Assembly: GCA_021462855.1 (NCBI GenBank) | Contig: JAJTXQ010000019.1 | Span: 1 to 40,575, forward strand | DNA length: 40,575 bases | Direction: 5' to 3' | Source of the DNA: Dehalococcoidia bacterium | GTDB lineage: Bacteria > Chloroflexota > Dehalococcoidia > DSTF01 > JACRBR01 | Part shown: positions 1 through 7,831 of the stretch, piece after piece | How the letters are laid out: each line of letters opens with the position of its first letter | Position numbering within the stretch: position 1 is the first letter of the stretch | Notes under the pieces: generated by a model | The model's database searches: none | What the model saw: the letters and a program-made list of their open reading frames with translations, nothing else | What the model was told of the DNA's origin: nothing | Translations under genes and position numbers: made by a program

Positions 1-121
1 CGAAGAGGTGAACGACGGGCGCCACGTCGAGGGTGATGACGGTCCGTTGTGCCGCTCCTGCGCGGGCGCGGCGTACTACCGGATCATCGACCCGGGCGTA
101 CGGGAGGAGGCGCAGCGATGA
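1..121 (+). CDS. C-terminus of FmdE-like zinc-ribbon protein (5' partial)
   Basis: Frame 2 is open from the window edge and ends in TGA at 119-121, overlapping the next gene's ATG by four bases (ATGA). The visible ~39 residues contain a C-x2-C pair (CRSC) preceded by EVNDGRHVEGDDGP and followed by AGAAYYRI. This resembles the C-terminal zinc ribbon of FmdE-family proteins (formylmethanofuran dehydrogenase subunit E-like), in which a CxxCGE pair should lie just upstream, outside the window. Zinc binding follows from the family; the function in this operon is unknown. The overlap implies co-translation with the molybdoenzyme gamma subunit and chaperone. Too little is visible to exclude another zinc-ribbon family. 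Confidence 0.5.
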   Translation, partial: EEVNDGRHVEGDDGPLCRSCAGAAYYRIIDPGVREEAQR

Positions 122-768
122 AGTGTCCGCGCGTGACCGGCACGTCGAGCGAGCTGCTCGACCCGGCATCCCCCGTGTGGCAGAGCGTGCCCTCCGAGAC
201 GCTGAACCTCACGGCGACACCGCTGGTGATGCAGCCCTCGGAGTACATCCAGAACAAATGGCAGTCGCTCGGGCACGGCGCGACGCCGCAGGTGACGGTC
301 GCCTCGGCGCACAACGGCCAGGAGATCTACTTCCGGCTCGAGTGGGAAGACGCCACCGACGACGGCAACCCCGACGATCTGGCGGCGTTCCCGGACCAGG
401 CCGGTGTGATGATGCCGATCAAGGAAGACGCGACGCTCATGGAGATGGGCACAGCGGACCAGCCTGTGAACATGTGGCTGTGGCGCGCCGATGTCGACCC
501 GCCGTACTACGTCACGGCGACGGGGCGCGGCACGTCGAAGCGGCATCGTGAGTCGCCGCTCGCGGCGAAGGCTGCCCGGGACGGCGGGCGCTGGCGCGTC
601 GTCATCTCGCGGCCGTTCCACGTGTCGCTCGCGGCCGAGGACATCGTGCCGCTGGCGCCGGGGATGGAACACAAGTGCTCGTTCGCGGTGTGGCAGGGGT
701 CGGCGCAGGAGCGCGGCGGCTTGAAGGCATACCAGCAGCGCTGGCTGCCGCTCGAGATCGCATCATGA
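118..768 (+). CDS. Type II DMSO-reductase-family gamma subunit (EbdC/DdhC-like, haem b domain)
   Basis: This 216-residue protein resembles the haem-b-binding gamma subunits of ethylbenzene and dimethylsulfide dehydrogenases, which pass electrons from the beta subunit to an external carrier. It shares GTADxxVNxWxWRAD and a C-terminal WxGSxxERGxxxxYxxxW pattern with the second gamma subunit at 7828-8466. The start at 118 is chosen because of the ATGA overlap with the upstream gene and because MKCPRVTG aligns with the start of the other copy. Earlier in-frame starts would lie within the upstream gene. There is no Sec or Tat signal peptide, whereas the periplasmic EbdC and DdhC carry one. The stop overlaps the chaperone start (ATGA at 765-768). 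Haem ligands (Met/Lys in characterised members) cannot be assigned without an alignment. Confidence 0.8.
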   Translation: MKCPRVTGTSSELLDPASPVWQSVPSETLNLTATPLVMQPSEYIQNKWQSLGHGATPQVTVASAHNGQEIYFRLEWEDATDDGNPDDLAAFPDQAGVMMPIKEDATLMEMGTADQPVNMWLWRADVDPPYYVTATGRGTSKRHRESPLAAKAARDGGRWRVVISRPFHVSLAAEDIVPLAPGMEHKCSFAVWQGSAQERGGLKAYQQRWLPLEIAS

Positions 769-1421
769 CGGTGGCGCCCGAGACGGCCATCGACGACGCC
801 GCCGCATCGCGCTTCGCGATGTACCGCGTGCTCGCGGAAGCGCTCGAGTTCCCGGTGCAGGAGTTCCACGAGTCGGTGCGCGCGGGCATCTTCCGCGACA
901 CCGTCGAAGGCATCGTCGAGAGCCTGCCGTATGCGATCGACGCCGACGTCGCCGCGCTTGAGACGGGTGACGAGTACGTCGATTTCCAGGCGGAGTACAT
1001 CCGGCTGTTCGATGTGGGCACGGTGCGACCGCCGTGCCCGCTGTACGGCGGCGAATGGGGCATGGCGCGCCGCACGGCGATGGAGGATGCGCTGCGCTTC
1101 TACCGATTCTTCGGGATGAAGATGAACGATGAAGCGCACGAACTGCCGGACCACGTCACCGTCGAGCTCGAGTTCATGCAGATGATGGCGTACACCGAGG
1201 GCACCGCGCGCGGACGCGGCGCCGACGAACTGCCGCTCGTGCGGGCGCAGCGCGACTTCCTGACGCGCCACCTCGCGAAGTGGTGGCCGATGCTGCGCCG
1301 CAAGCTGCCATCGCAGCAGCCCTCGCCGTTCTACGATGCGCTCACGGCGATCGCGGAACGGTTCTTCGCCGCCGACCTGGCGTACCTCACCGCCGCCGCA
1401 AAGCGAAGCCCCGGCGGGTAG
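765..1421 (+). CDS. TorD/DmsD-family molybdoenzyme assembly chaperone
   Basis: This 218-residue, mainly helical acidic protein resembles the TorD/NarJ/EbdD family, which binds the apo-alpha subunit and holds it for cofactor insertion. The central stretch YIRLFDVGTVRPPCPLYGGEW corresponds to the family's LF-x-G-x-P-x-PxYxxE region. The start overlaps the gamma-subunit stop (ATGA), so the two are translationally coupled. It is the only chaperone visible for three catalytic subunits, so it may serve several of them (inference). The stop codon lies in the loop of a strong hairpin that also terminates the converging SCP2-like gene. Confidence 0.8.
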   Translation: MTVAPETAIDDAAASRFAMYRVLAEALEFPVQEFHESVRAGIFRDTVEGIVESLPYAIDADVAALETGDEYVDFQAEYIRLFDVGTVRPPCPLYGGEWGMARRTAMEDALRFYRFFGMKMNDEAHELPDHVTVELEFMQMMAYTEGTARGRGADELPLVRAQRDFLTRHLAKWWPMLRRKLPSQQPSPFYDALTAIAERFFAADLAYLTAAAKRSPGG

Positions 1422-1430
1422 GCCGGGGCT
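1407..1430. terminator. Bidirectional hairpin between convergent genes
   Basis: A perfect 9-bp stem AGCCCCGGC / GCCGGGGCT has a 6-nt loop containing the chaperone stop codon. It sits between the convergent chaperone and SCP2-like genes. No clear T-run follows on either strand, so it could be a terminator or a transcript-end stabiliser. Confidence 0.6.
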
Positions 1431-1452
1431 CGGCAGTCGCTACGGACGCGCG

Positions 1453-1896
1453 CTACGCCTTCGGCGGGCGCATCGATGGCGGCACGATCAGGAACCGGTA
1501 CGTCTGCGCGCTGAACAGCGGCCGCCGCCATTTGATGCCAACGCTGAGCTTGCGTTTGAGCATCGCCGCGTAGGGGTTCGCCTGGCCGACGAGCGTTTCC
1601 GTCTGCAGCTTGAGCGTGCCCTTGATCGTGGCGTCGACGTCGGCGTCGATGCCGTTCTTGATGGTCACGCGCTCGCCGTCGAAGACGAGCGTCGCCTGCG
1701 ACGGCGGTTCGGTGGAGTCGAGCCCGAGCTTGCCGTTGATCCTGCGCGCCTCGTCCGCCTTCTTCGGTTCGCCGGCGACGATCGCGTCGATGTGCTGCTT
1801 GAGCAGCCCGGCGAACAGGTTCGCGTCGCCGCCATCGGCGAGGACGACGTCCAGCGCCGGCGCTGGCGCGGCCTCATTGGTCGCTGTGGTGGTCAC
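1453..1896 (-). CDS. SCP2-like sterol/lipid-carrier domain protein
   Basis: This 147-residue protein has a C-terminal half resembling the SCP2 sterol-carrier fold: a beta-rich stretch GERVTIKNGIDADVDATIKG, then a helix with LVGQANPYAAML and KRKLSVGIKW. This matches the family pattern of a strand pair, a 'G-x-NP' helix and a final amphipathic segment. SCP2 domains bind fatty acyl chains, sterols and other hydrophobic ligands. The N-terminal 60 residues are helical and Ala-rich. It begins 13 nt after the stop of the alpha1 gene on the same strand, so the two are very probably cotranscribed. That pairing suggests a role in handling a hydrophobic substrate of alpha1, or in lipid association (inference). 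There is no signal peptide. Confidence 0.55.
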   Translation of the reverse strand: MTTTATNEAAPAPALDVVLADGGDANLFAGLLKQHIDAIVAGEPKKADEARRINGKLGLDSTEPPSQATLVFDGERVTIKNGIDADVDATIKGTLKLQTETLVGQANPYAAMLKRKLSVGIKWRRPLFSAQTYRFLIVPPSMRPPKA

Positions 1897-1909
1897 GGGT
1901 GCTCCCTTT

Positions 1910-4696
1910 CTACTGTGCCTTTGCGATGGCGACCTTCTGCGCGCGCGGCGTGTGGCTCGGCTGCGCCAGGATTGGCCGGAAGCTCAGGTGCCCGTAGCCG
2001 CCGAGCAGGTGCAACGGCTTGAACGCGCCGGCGACGACGGTCTGGCTGCTGTTCCATCCGGCGAACTGGTACGGCTCCCACGCGTGGTAGATCACCGCCT
2101 GGCCCGGCTGGATGGCCGGAGAGATCTTTGCGTGCACCTTGAAGCCGCCGACGTCATTCGTCACGTCGACGATGTCGTGGTCCTTGATGTTCGCTTCGAG
2201 CGCATCGCGCGCGCTGATGTAGACGACGGGCTCACCGCGCTGGAGGTTGAGCAGCGTCTTGTTCGACCGGAAGATCGCGTGGATGCTGTGGCGCGTGTGG
2301 CCGCCGGTCAGCGCGATCGGGTAGTCGCCGCCGCCGTTCGGGTTCTCCTTGTGCACCGGCAGCGCCTCGCCGGCGTCGATGTACCACGGGTGGTCGAGGT
2401 AGAACTGCTGGCGGCCCGTGAGCGTCGGCCACGGCTCCTTCTCCTCGACGAACCACTTGAGCGGCGCGAGCGCGTCGTCGTCCGGCATGTCGGAGCAGAT
2501 CGCGGTGATCGGCCCGTAACTCCCCGGCGACTTGACGCGGACCGCGCCCTTCTCGGCGATTTCGTCCCAGCGCGTGCCGTTGAGCGGCTGTGACATGCTG
2601 ATCGAAACGTCGAGCGCCTTCGTGGCGTCGCCTTCGCTGAACTCGCCGTTCATGCTCCAGTTCTCGTAGATCTGCGTCAGGTCGTGCTGCTGGCCGAGGT
2701 TGTCGGTGTACGGCTGCTCCTCGCGCTGACGGGCGCGCTCCTGGATCGCCTTCGCGAGCCGCGCCATGATGTCGAACTCGGCCGCCGATTCGAAGAGCGG
2801 CTCCACCGCCTGCTCGCCGACGCAGATGTACGGCACGAGCGACTGGCAGAACTTGATGCCCGCCTTCTCGTGCCATCCCGCCGCGGGCAGGATCATGTCC
2901 GCATGCATCGCCGAGCTCGACATGCGGAACTCCCACGTGACGATGAAGTCGAGCTCCGCCCACAGGTTCTCGCGGATGATGTGCGGCGCCGGCCAGCGGC
3001 GGAGCGGGTTCATGCCCGTGTACATCATCACGCGCGGCGTCACGCCGGTGGGCATCCAGTTGTTGTCGAACGCCTCCTTCGCGTACTCCGCGGGGGTCTT
3101 CGGGAGCGCGGGGTCGTGGAATTTCACGTTGTTCACGACCTCGCGGAAGCCCTTGTCGTGCGCGTAGAGCCAGGCCATGGTCGGCGCGTTGCTCGACATG
3201 CGTCCGGCCATCGTCTTCATGACGTTTTCGATGTCGCGGACCTTCGGGCGCTGGCCGGGTTCCGGCGCTTGGCCGATCATCGCGAGCTGGCCCTTGTCGT
3301 AGTTGAGCGGAAGGTTCCACCAGGCGCCGATGCGCAGTCCGCCGCCCTGCTTGCCCGTGTGACCGCCGAGCGCCGAGATGAGGATCATCGCGCGCTGGAA
3401 GAGGTCCATGTGGTAGTGCTTGCAGGCGCCCCACGACGCGAAGATCGATGCCGCCTTTGCGCCGGCGTAGCCACGCGCCAGCTGGCGCACCGTGTCAGCG
3501 TGCACGCCCGTGGTCTCCTGCACCTTCTCGGGCGTGTAGTCTTCGAGCTGGTCGAGCAGTCGTGCGAAGACGGGGCGCACGCTGACCTTCGATCCATCGG
3601 CCAGCGTCACGTCGAAGCGGCCGCGCAGCGCCGGGTCGACGTCGCCCAGCACGAGCGATGCGACGGGGGGGTCGATGCTGCCCTGCGCCTCGGCGAGCGC
3701 ATTGGTCTTCGTGTCCCAGAAGTAGAACCGGCTCTCGCTGCCGCCTTCCTGGACATCGGACTGGCGGAGGAAGCGCGCGTTGTCGTCGCGGACGAGGAAG
3801 GGCAGGTCGGTCTGCTCCTTCACGTAGTCCCACTTGCACAGATCCTCATCGATCATGACCTTCGCGATGCCGAGGCCGAGCGCGGCGTCGGTGGCGACCC
3901 GCAGGTTGACCCACAGATCGGCGTGCATCGTCGACGGGTTGTAGTCCGGCGCAATCATCACGACCTGCGCGCCGCGGTAGCGCGACTCGAGCATGAAGTG
4001 CACGTCGGGGATGCGCGTGTACGCGGGGTTGCCGAGCCAGATGAGGATGTAGTCGGAGTTGCAGTAGTCGTCGGATGTGCCGTCGGTGTTGAACAGGCCC
4101 CACGTCTGGATCGCGCCCATCGGCAGGTCGCCCACACTCGCCCACTCGTCGAGCGAGGTGGTGCCGATCAGTGACATGAGGCGGAACTGCGCCGGCGTGC
4201 CGGGTCCGAAGTCGATGTTGGTCGTGCCCATGTCGTAGACGATGGCCTCGGGGCCATGTGCGGCGATGGTGTCGAGCAGCTTGTCGGCGATCGTCGTGAG
4301 CGCCTCGTCCCAGGAGATGCGCTCCCACTTGCCGCTGCCGCGCTCGCCGACGCGCTTCAGGGGGTACTTGATGCGCGTCGCGTCGTACATCAGGTCGGAG
4401 TAGACCATGCCCTTCTGGCAACCGCGCGGGTTGAAGTCGGGCAGGTGGTCGCCGGAGGCTTCGTAGATCGGGTTCTGCTCCTCGCGGAGGACGATGCCGT
4501 CCTTCACGAACAGGTTGAGCGTACACGCGGCGATGCAGTCCGCCTGGTTGCAGGTGCCCTTGACGACCTTGTCCCACGACCACTTTTCGCGGAACAGATC
4601 TTCGGCGGCCTTGTAATCGGGGATGCTCGCACCGGCGTCCGACACGAGGCGCCGCGTGCGCGGGGCGGGCGTCTTCGCGCGGGTATGCACAACCAT
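1910..4696 (-). CDS. Type II DMSO-reductase-family catalytic (alpha) subunit 1, molybdopterin oxidoreductase
   Basis: This 928-residue bis-MGD enzyme has the NarG/EbdA architecture. An N-terminal [4Fe-4S] (FS0) motif has C49, C54, C58 and C93 (RGCQKG). The conserved GDLPMGAIQTWG places the Mo-ligand Asp at about residue 190, as in YCDLPxxxPQTWG of NarG. C-terminal dinucleotide-binding elements follow (TGGHTRHSIHAIFRSN; GGYGHLSFRP). The first FS0 ligand position, His in type II enzymes and in the two paralogues here, appears to be Cys with C-x4-C-x3-C spacing. No twin-arginine signal or hydrophobic N-terminus is evident, so a cytoplasmic location is inferred. The SCP2-like gene follows closely; no beta or gamma gene is adjacent in this operon. 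The substrate is unknown. It is divergent from alpha2 across a 258-bp regulatory region. Confidence 0.88.
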   Translation of the reverse strand: MVVHTRAKTPAPRTRRLVSDAGASIPDYKAAEDLFREKWSWDKVVKGTCNQADCIAACTLNLFVKDGIVLREEQNPIYEASGDHLPDFNPRGCQKGMVYSDLMYDATRIKYPLKRVGERGSGKWERISWDEALTTIADKLLDTIAAHGPEAIVYDMGTTNIDFGPGTPAQFRLMSLIGTTSLDEWASVGDLPMGAIQTWGLFNTDGTSDDYCNSDYILIWLGNPAYTRIPDVHFMLESRYRGAQVVMIAPDYNPSTMHADLWVNLRVATDAALGLGIAKVMIDEDLCKWDYVKEQTDLPFLVRDDNARFLRQSDVQEGGSESRFYFWDTKTNALAEAQGSIDPPVASLVLGDVDPALRGRFDVTLADGSKVSVRPVFARLLDQLEDYTPEKVQETTGVHADTVRQLARGYAGAKAASIFASWGACKHYHMDLFQRAMILISALGGHTGKQGGGLRIGAWWNLPLNYDKGQLAMIGQAPEPGQRPKVRDIENVMKTMAGRMSSNAPTMAWLYAHDKGFREVVNNVKFHDPALPKTPAEYAKEAFDNNWMPTGVTPRVMMYTGMNPLRRWPAPHIIRENLWAELDFIVTWEFRMSSSAMHADMILPAAGWHEKAGIKFCQSLVPYICVGEQAVEPLFESAAEFDIMARLAKAIQERARQREEQPYTDNLGQQHDLTQIYENWSMNGEFSEGDATKALDVSISMSQPLNGTRWDEIAEKGAVRVKSPGSYGPITAICSDMPDDDALAPLKWFVEEKEPWPTLTGRQQFYLDHPWYIDAGEALPVHKENPNGGGDYPIALTGGHTRHSIHAIFRSNKTLLNLQRGEPVVYISARDALEANIKDHDIVDVTNDVGGFKVHAKISPAIQPGQAVIYHAWEPYQFAGWNSSQTVVAGAFKPLHLLGGYGHLSFRPILAQPSHTPRAQKVAIAKAQ

Positions 4697-4770
4697 AGTT
4701 CCTCCGCAAGGAGAAACCGGGGTCTGTCGTGTTTATAGGGCGGGGCGGCGGCCATCAGGTAGTGCCATAA

Positions 4771-4799
4771 GGCCCTAGCTCGCCCTTGGCGGCCCTAGC
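4771..4799 (+). repeat. Tandem direct repeat GGCCCTAGC, 20-bp period
   Basis: GGCCCTAGC occurs at 4771-4779 and again at 4791-4799, separated by 11 bp, so the two copies are about two helical turns apart on one DNA face. This is the geometry expected of a two-site operator. The related GGCCCTACC occurs on the opposite strand at about 18271-18279 in front of moaA. Confidence 0.45.
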
Positions 4800-4857
4800 G
4801 ACGATCGACGGCACCGTCACCCGTTTGTTGCGTTCGAAGCCGAACGGCGCGGGCTGA

Positions 4858-4869
4858 GGGCCGATCGGC
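4858..4869. promoter_or_regulatory. Candidate operator palindrome GGCCGATCGGC(A)
   Basis: GCCGATCGGC is a perfect 10-bp palindrome about 86 bp upstream of the alpha2 start. The 11-bp core GGCCGATCGGC recurs in the moaA/pirin intergenic region (18298-18309) at a similar distance from the rightward gene. Its role as a regulator-binding site is inference. Confidence 0.35.
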
Positions 4870-4903
4870 ACGGCCGATAGGCTCTCACGCACTTATTCTA
4901 GCA

Positions 4904-4924
4904 GTCGCTAAATTAAGCAGCGAC
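4904..4924. promoter_or_regulatory. Inverted repeat GTCGCT-N9-AGCGAC
   Basis: A perfect 6-bp inverted repeat flanks the AT-rich spacer AAATTAAGC and ends about 30 bp before the alpha2 ATG. It could be a dimeric regulator site overlapping the promoter, or a hairpin in the alpha2 leader. Confidence 0.35.
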
Positions 4925-4954
4925 AATCAGGGACAACGAAAGAGAGGCACCGGG

Positions 4955-7831
4955 ATGCCCCCGACCAAGACCCCGGTACGTGCCCGGCGCAACGGCAACG
5001 GCAAGGCCGCCGTGGCGCCATCGCCGGTGCGGGCGCGCCCCCGCACCACCACCCCCCAGCCCTCGGAAGAGGCATACCGCGAGCGCATCAAGTGGTCGAA
5101 GTGGGCTTGGGGCAGCCATTGCGTGGACTGCTACCCGAGCAACTGCCCATTCCGCGTGTACGTCGGCAAGGACGGCGAGGTATGGCGCGAGGAGCAGTCG
5201 GGCACCTACGACACCGTCGAGAAGGGCGTGCCGGACTTTAACCCGGCGGGATGCCAGAAGGGCGTCACGTGGCACAAGCTGCTCACCGGCAAGGAGCGCG
5301 TCCTGAAGCCGCTCAAGCGCGCCGGCGAGCGCGGCAGCGGCAAGTGGAAGGAGATCTCGTGGGACCAGGCGCTCACCGAGATCGCTGACCACATCATCGA
5401 TGCGATCGAGGAGCAGGGGCCGGAGTCCGTCATCCGCATCGGCGAACCGGCGGAGGGCGGCACGCAGTCGCTGATCTACGGCAGCGCGATCGTGAACCAG
5501 ATCGGCGGCACGGTCACCGACGTGCAGGCCGAGATCAACGACTTCTCACCGGGCATCTACGTCACGTTCGGAAAGTTCGACCCGGCCGCCAGCTGCGACG
5601 ACTGGTTCCACACGGACCTGATGCTGTGCTGGCAGATCAACCCCGCGTACACGTCGATCCCGTGGTACCACTTCATCGCCGAGGGCCGGTACCGCGGCGC
5701 CGAGGTGGTGGTGGTCGCGCCGGACTTTAACCCGACGGCGCCGCACGCGGACATGTTCGTGCCGGTGCGCATCGGCACCGACGTGGCGCTGGCAAACGCG
5801 ATGTGCCAGGTGATCATCGAAGAGGACATCGCCGACTGGAAGTTCGTGCGTGAGCAGACGGACCTGCCGCTGCTGGTGCGCGTCGACAACGAGCGCTTCC
5901 TGCGCGGGAGCGAAGTCGATGGCGGCCGCGAGGACCAGTTCTACTGGTTCGACGAGAAGACGCAGTCCGTCGTCGAGGCGCCGCGCGGCACGTTGGCGCT
6001 CGGCAAGCGCAAGCCGGCGCTCGAAGGCGTGTTCAAGGCGAAGCTCAAGGACGGCACGACGGTCAAGGTGACGACGGCCTTCGCGCTGTTGAAGAAGATG
6101 CTCAACCGCGACTACACGCCGGAGAAGGCGCAGAAGATCAGCGGCGTCAGTCCGGACGTGGTGCGCACGCTCGCGCGCAAGGCGGCGACGAAGCGCACGC
6201 GCATGCTCATGGGCTGGAACTCGGGCAAGTACTACCACGGCGACCTCATGGAGCGTTCCATGATGCTCGTGCTGGGGCTCACCGGGAACTGGGGCAAGAA
6301 GGGCACGGGCGCGCGCTCGTGGGCGGTCGGCATGTTCGACGGCCAGTTCTTCGCGCCGAACAAGCCGGCGCCGGGCCAGGAGATCACCGCGGCGGCGATG
6401 GCCGGCCGCGACGCGATGATGGACGCGCTGCGCGCCGAGGACCCGACGCTCACCGAGGAGATGATCGGGCACGAGATGGCGTACCGCGGCGCGGCGATGG
6501 GCGGCACGGTCCCGCCGGCGTTCTTCTGGTACTACCACTGTGGCTACAAGGAGATCTGGAACAAGAAGACGTGGGGCGACGTCGGCATGAAGCGGACGTT
6601 CGACCAGTACTTCGAGGAAGCGCTGGCGAAGGGCTGGTTCACCGGCACGGTGCAGCCGGCGGCGACGCAGGAGCCGCGCGTCATCTTCGAGGTCGGTTCG
6701 AACTTGCTGCGGCGGACCCGCGGCGGCCAGAACATGCTGATCAAGAACCTGTGGCCGAAGCTGAGCTGCATCATCACGATCGACTGGCGCATGAACACGA
6801 CCGCCATGTGGTCGGACTACGTGCTGCCGGCCGCACACCACTACGAGAAGCCGAACTTCTGCTACTCGACGCCGCACATCATGCACCTGACGTTCTCCGA
6901 CCGGGCGGTGCCGCCCCGCGGCGACTCGAAGGAGGAGTTCGAGATCGCGGTGCTGCTGGCGAAGAAGATCGAGGAGCGCGCCAAGAAGCGGAAGTTCACG
7001 CAGTACACCGACGCGCACGGCATCCCGCACAACCTGGAAGGCATGTCCGACCGGCTGACGCTCAACGGCTACTACGACACGTCGGACAAGCTGATGGACG
7101 AGATGGTGCGCGACAGCGCCGTCATGGGGAACCTGCCCGAAGGCACGACGCTCGACACCATGCGCGAGAAGGGGTACGTGCGGTTCACCGGCTGGGGCAT
7201 GTCGCCGATGGCGATCGGCCAGTCGTCGGACATCAAGGAAGACGAGACGCACGCGCCGTTCCGCTGGCACACCGAAAAGAAGGTGCCGTTCCCAACGCTG
7301 ACGCGGCGCGCGCAGTTCTACATCGACCACGACTGGTTCATGGAGGCGGGCGAGCAGTTCGCCGTGCACAAGGAGACGCCGGCGCAGGGCGGCGACTACC
7401 CGTTCCACCTGACGAGCGGTCACCCGCGCTGGTCGATCCACTCGATGAACATGACGAACAAGATCATCCTGAACACGCACCGCGGGCACCCGTTCTGCTA
7501 CATCAACACGAGCGACGCAGAACAGCGCGGGGTTGCCGATGACGAGGTCGTCGAGCTGTACAACGACATGGGCAAGATGAAGGTGGCGCTGCGCGTGACG
7601 CCTTCGGTCCGGCCGGGCGAGCTCATCATCTACAACGGGTTCGAACCCTACCAGTTCGACGATTGGTACGACCCGGCGAACGTGGAGCCAGGCATGGTGA
7701 AGTGGCTGGCGTTCGCTGGTGGTTACGGGCATCTGCGCTACCGGGGAATCCACTGGCAGCCGGTGCCCATTGACAGGGCGATCCGTCTGGATGTCCGCAA
7801 GATCGCGGAGAAGGAGGCAGTGGGCGCATGA
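4955..7831 (+). CDS. Type II DMSO-reductase-family catalytic (alpha) subunit 2, molybdopterin oxidoreductase
   Basis: This 958-residue bis-MGD catalytic subunit has the FS0 ligands expected of type II enzymes: H55-x3-C59-x4-C64 and C100 (AGCQKG). INDFSPGIYVTFG places the Mo-ligand Asp at about residue 196. C-terminal signatures include LTSGHPRWSIHSMN and AGGYGHLRYRG. The N-terminus is basic (MPPTKTPVRARRNGNGK) but lacks a twin-arginine motif followed by a hydrophobic stretch, so export by Tat is not supported. The stop overlaps the gamma2 start (ATGA at 7828-7831) and beta1 follows, giving an alpha-gamma-beta set like ebdABC but in a different order. It clearly resembles alpha3 more than alpha1. 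The substrate, and whether it oxidises or reduces, cannot be read from sequence. Confidence 0.9.
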   Translation: MPPTKTPVRARRNGNGKAAVAPSPVRARPRTTTPQPSEEAYRERIKWSKWAWGSHCVDCYPSNCPFRVYVGKDGEVWREEQSGTYDTVEKGVPDFNPAGCQKGVTWHKLLTGKERVLKPLKRAGERGSGKWKEISWDQALTEIADHIIDAIEEQGPESVIRIGEPAEGGTQSLIYGSAIVNQIGGTVTDVQAEINDFSPGIYVTFGKFDPAASCDDWFHTDLMLCWQINPAYTSIPWYHFIAEGRYRGAEVVVVAPDFNPTAPHADMFVPVRIGTDVALANAMCQVIIEEDIADWKFVREQTDLPLLVRVDNERFLRGSEVDGGREDQFYWFDEKTQSVVEAPRGTLALGKRKPALEGVFKAKLKDGTTVKVTTAFALLKKMLNRDYTPEKAQKISGVSPDVVRTLARKAATKRTRMLMGWNSGKYYHGDLMERSMMLVLGLTGNWGKKGTGARSWAVGMFDGQFFAPNKPAPGQEITAAAMAGRDAMMDALRAEDPTLTEEMIGHEMAYRGAAMGGTVPPAFFWYYHCGYKEIWNKKTWGDVGMKRTFDQYFEEALAKGWFTGTVQPAATQEPRVIFEVGSNLLRRTRGGQNMLIKNLWPKLSCIITIDWRMNTTAMWSDYVLPAAHHYEKPNFCYSTPHIMHLTFSDRAVPPRGDSKEEFEIAVLLAKKIEERAKKRKFTQYTDAHGIPHNLEGMSDRLTLNGYYDTSDKLMDEMVRDSAVMGNLPEGTTLDTMREKGYVRFTGWGMSPMAIGQSSDIKEDETHAPFRWHTEKKVPFPTLTRRAQFYIDHDWFMEAGEQFAVHKETPAQGGDYPFHLTSGHPRWSIHSMNMTNKIILNTHRGHPFCYINTSDAEQRGVADDEVVELYNDMGKMKVALRVTPSVRPGELIIYNGFEPYQFDDWYDPANVEPGMVKWLAFAGGYGHLRYRGIHWQPVPIDRAIRLDVRKIAEKEAVGA

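Larger units (their letters stand above)
4697..4954. promoter_or_regulatory. Divergent promoter region between alpha1 and alpha2
   Basis: This 258-bp gene-free region must drive both the alpha1 operon (leftward) and the alpha2 operon (rightward). It contains a 9-bp direct repeat, a GGCCGATCGGC palindrome and a 6-bp inverted repeat (listed separately), plus an AT-rich patch (about 4890-4920) unusual for this DNA. No convincing -35/-10 pair is obvious. A GA-rich ribosome-binding stretch (AGAGAGG, about 4941-4947) precedes the alpha2 ATG. Confidence 0.6.
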
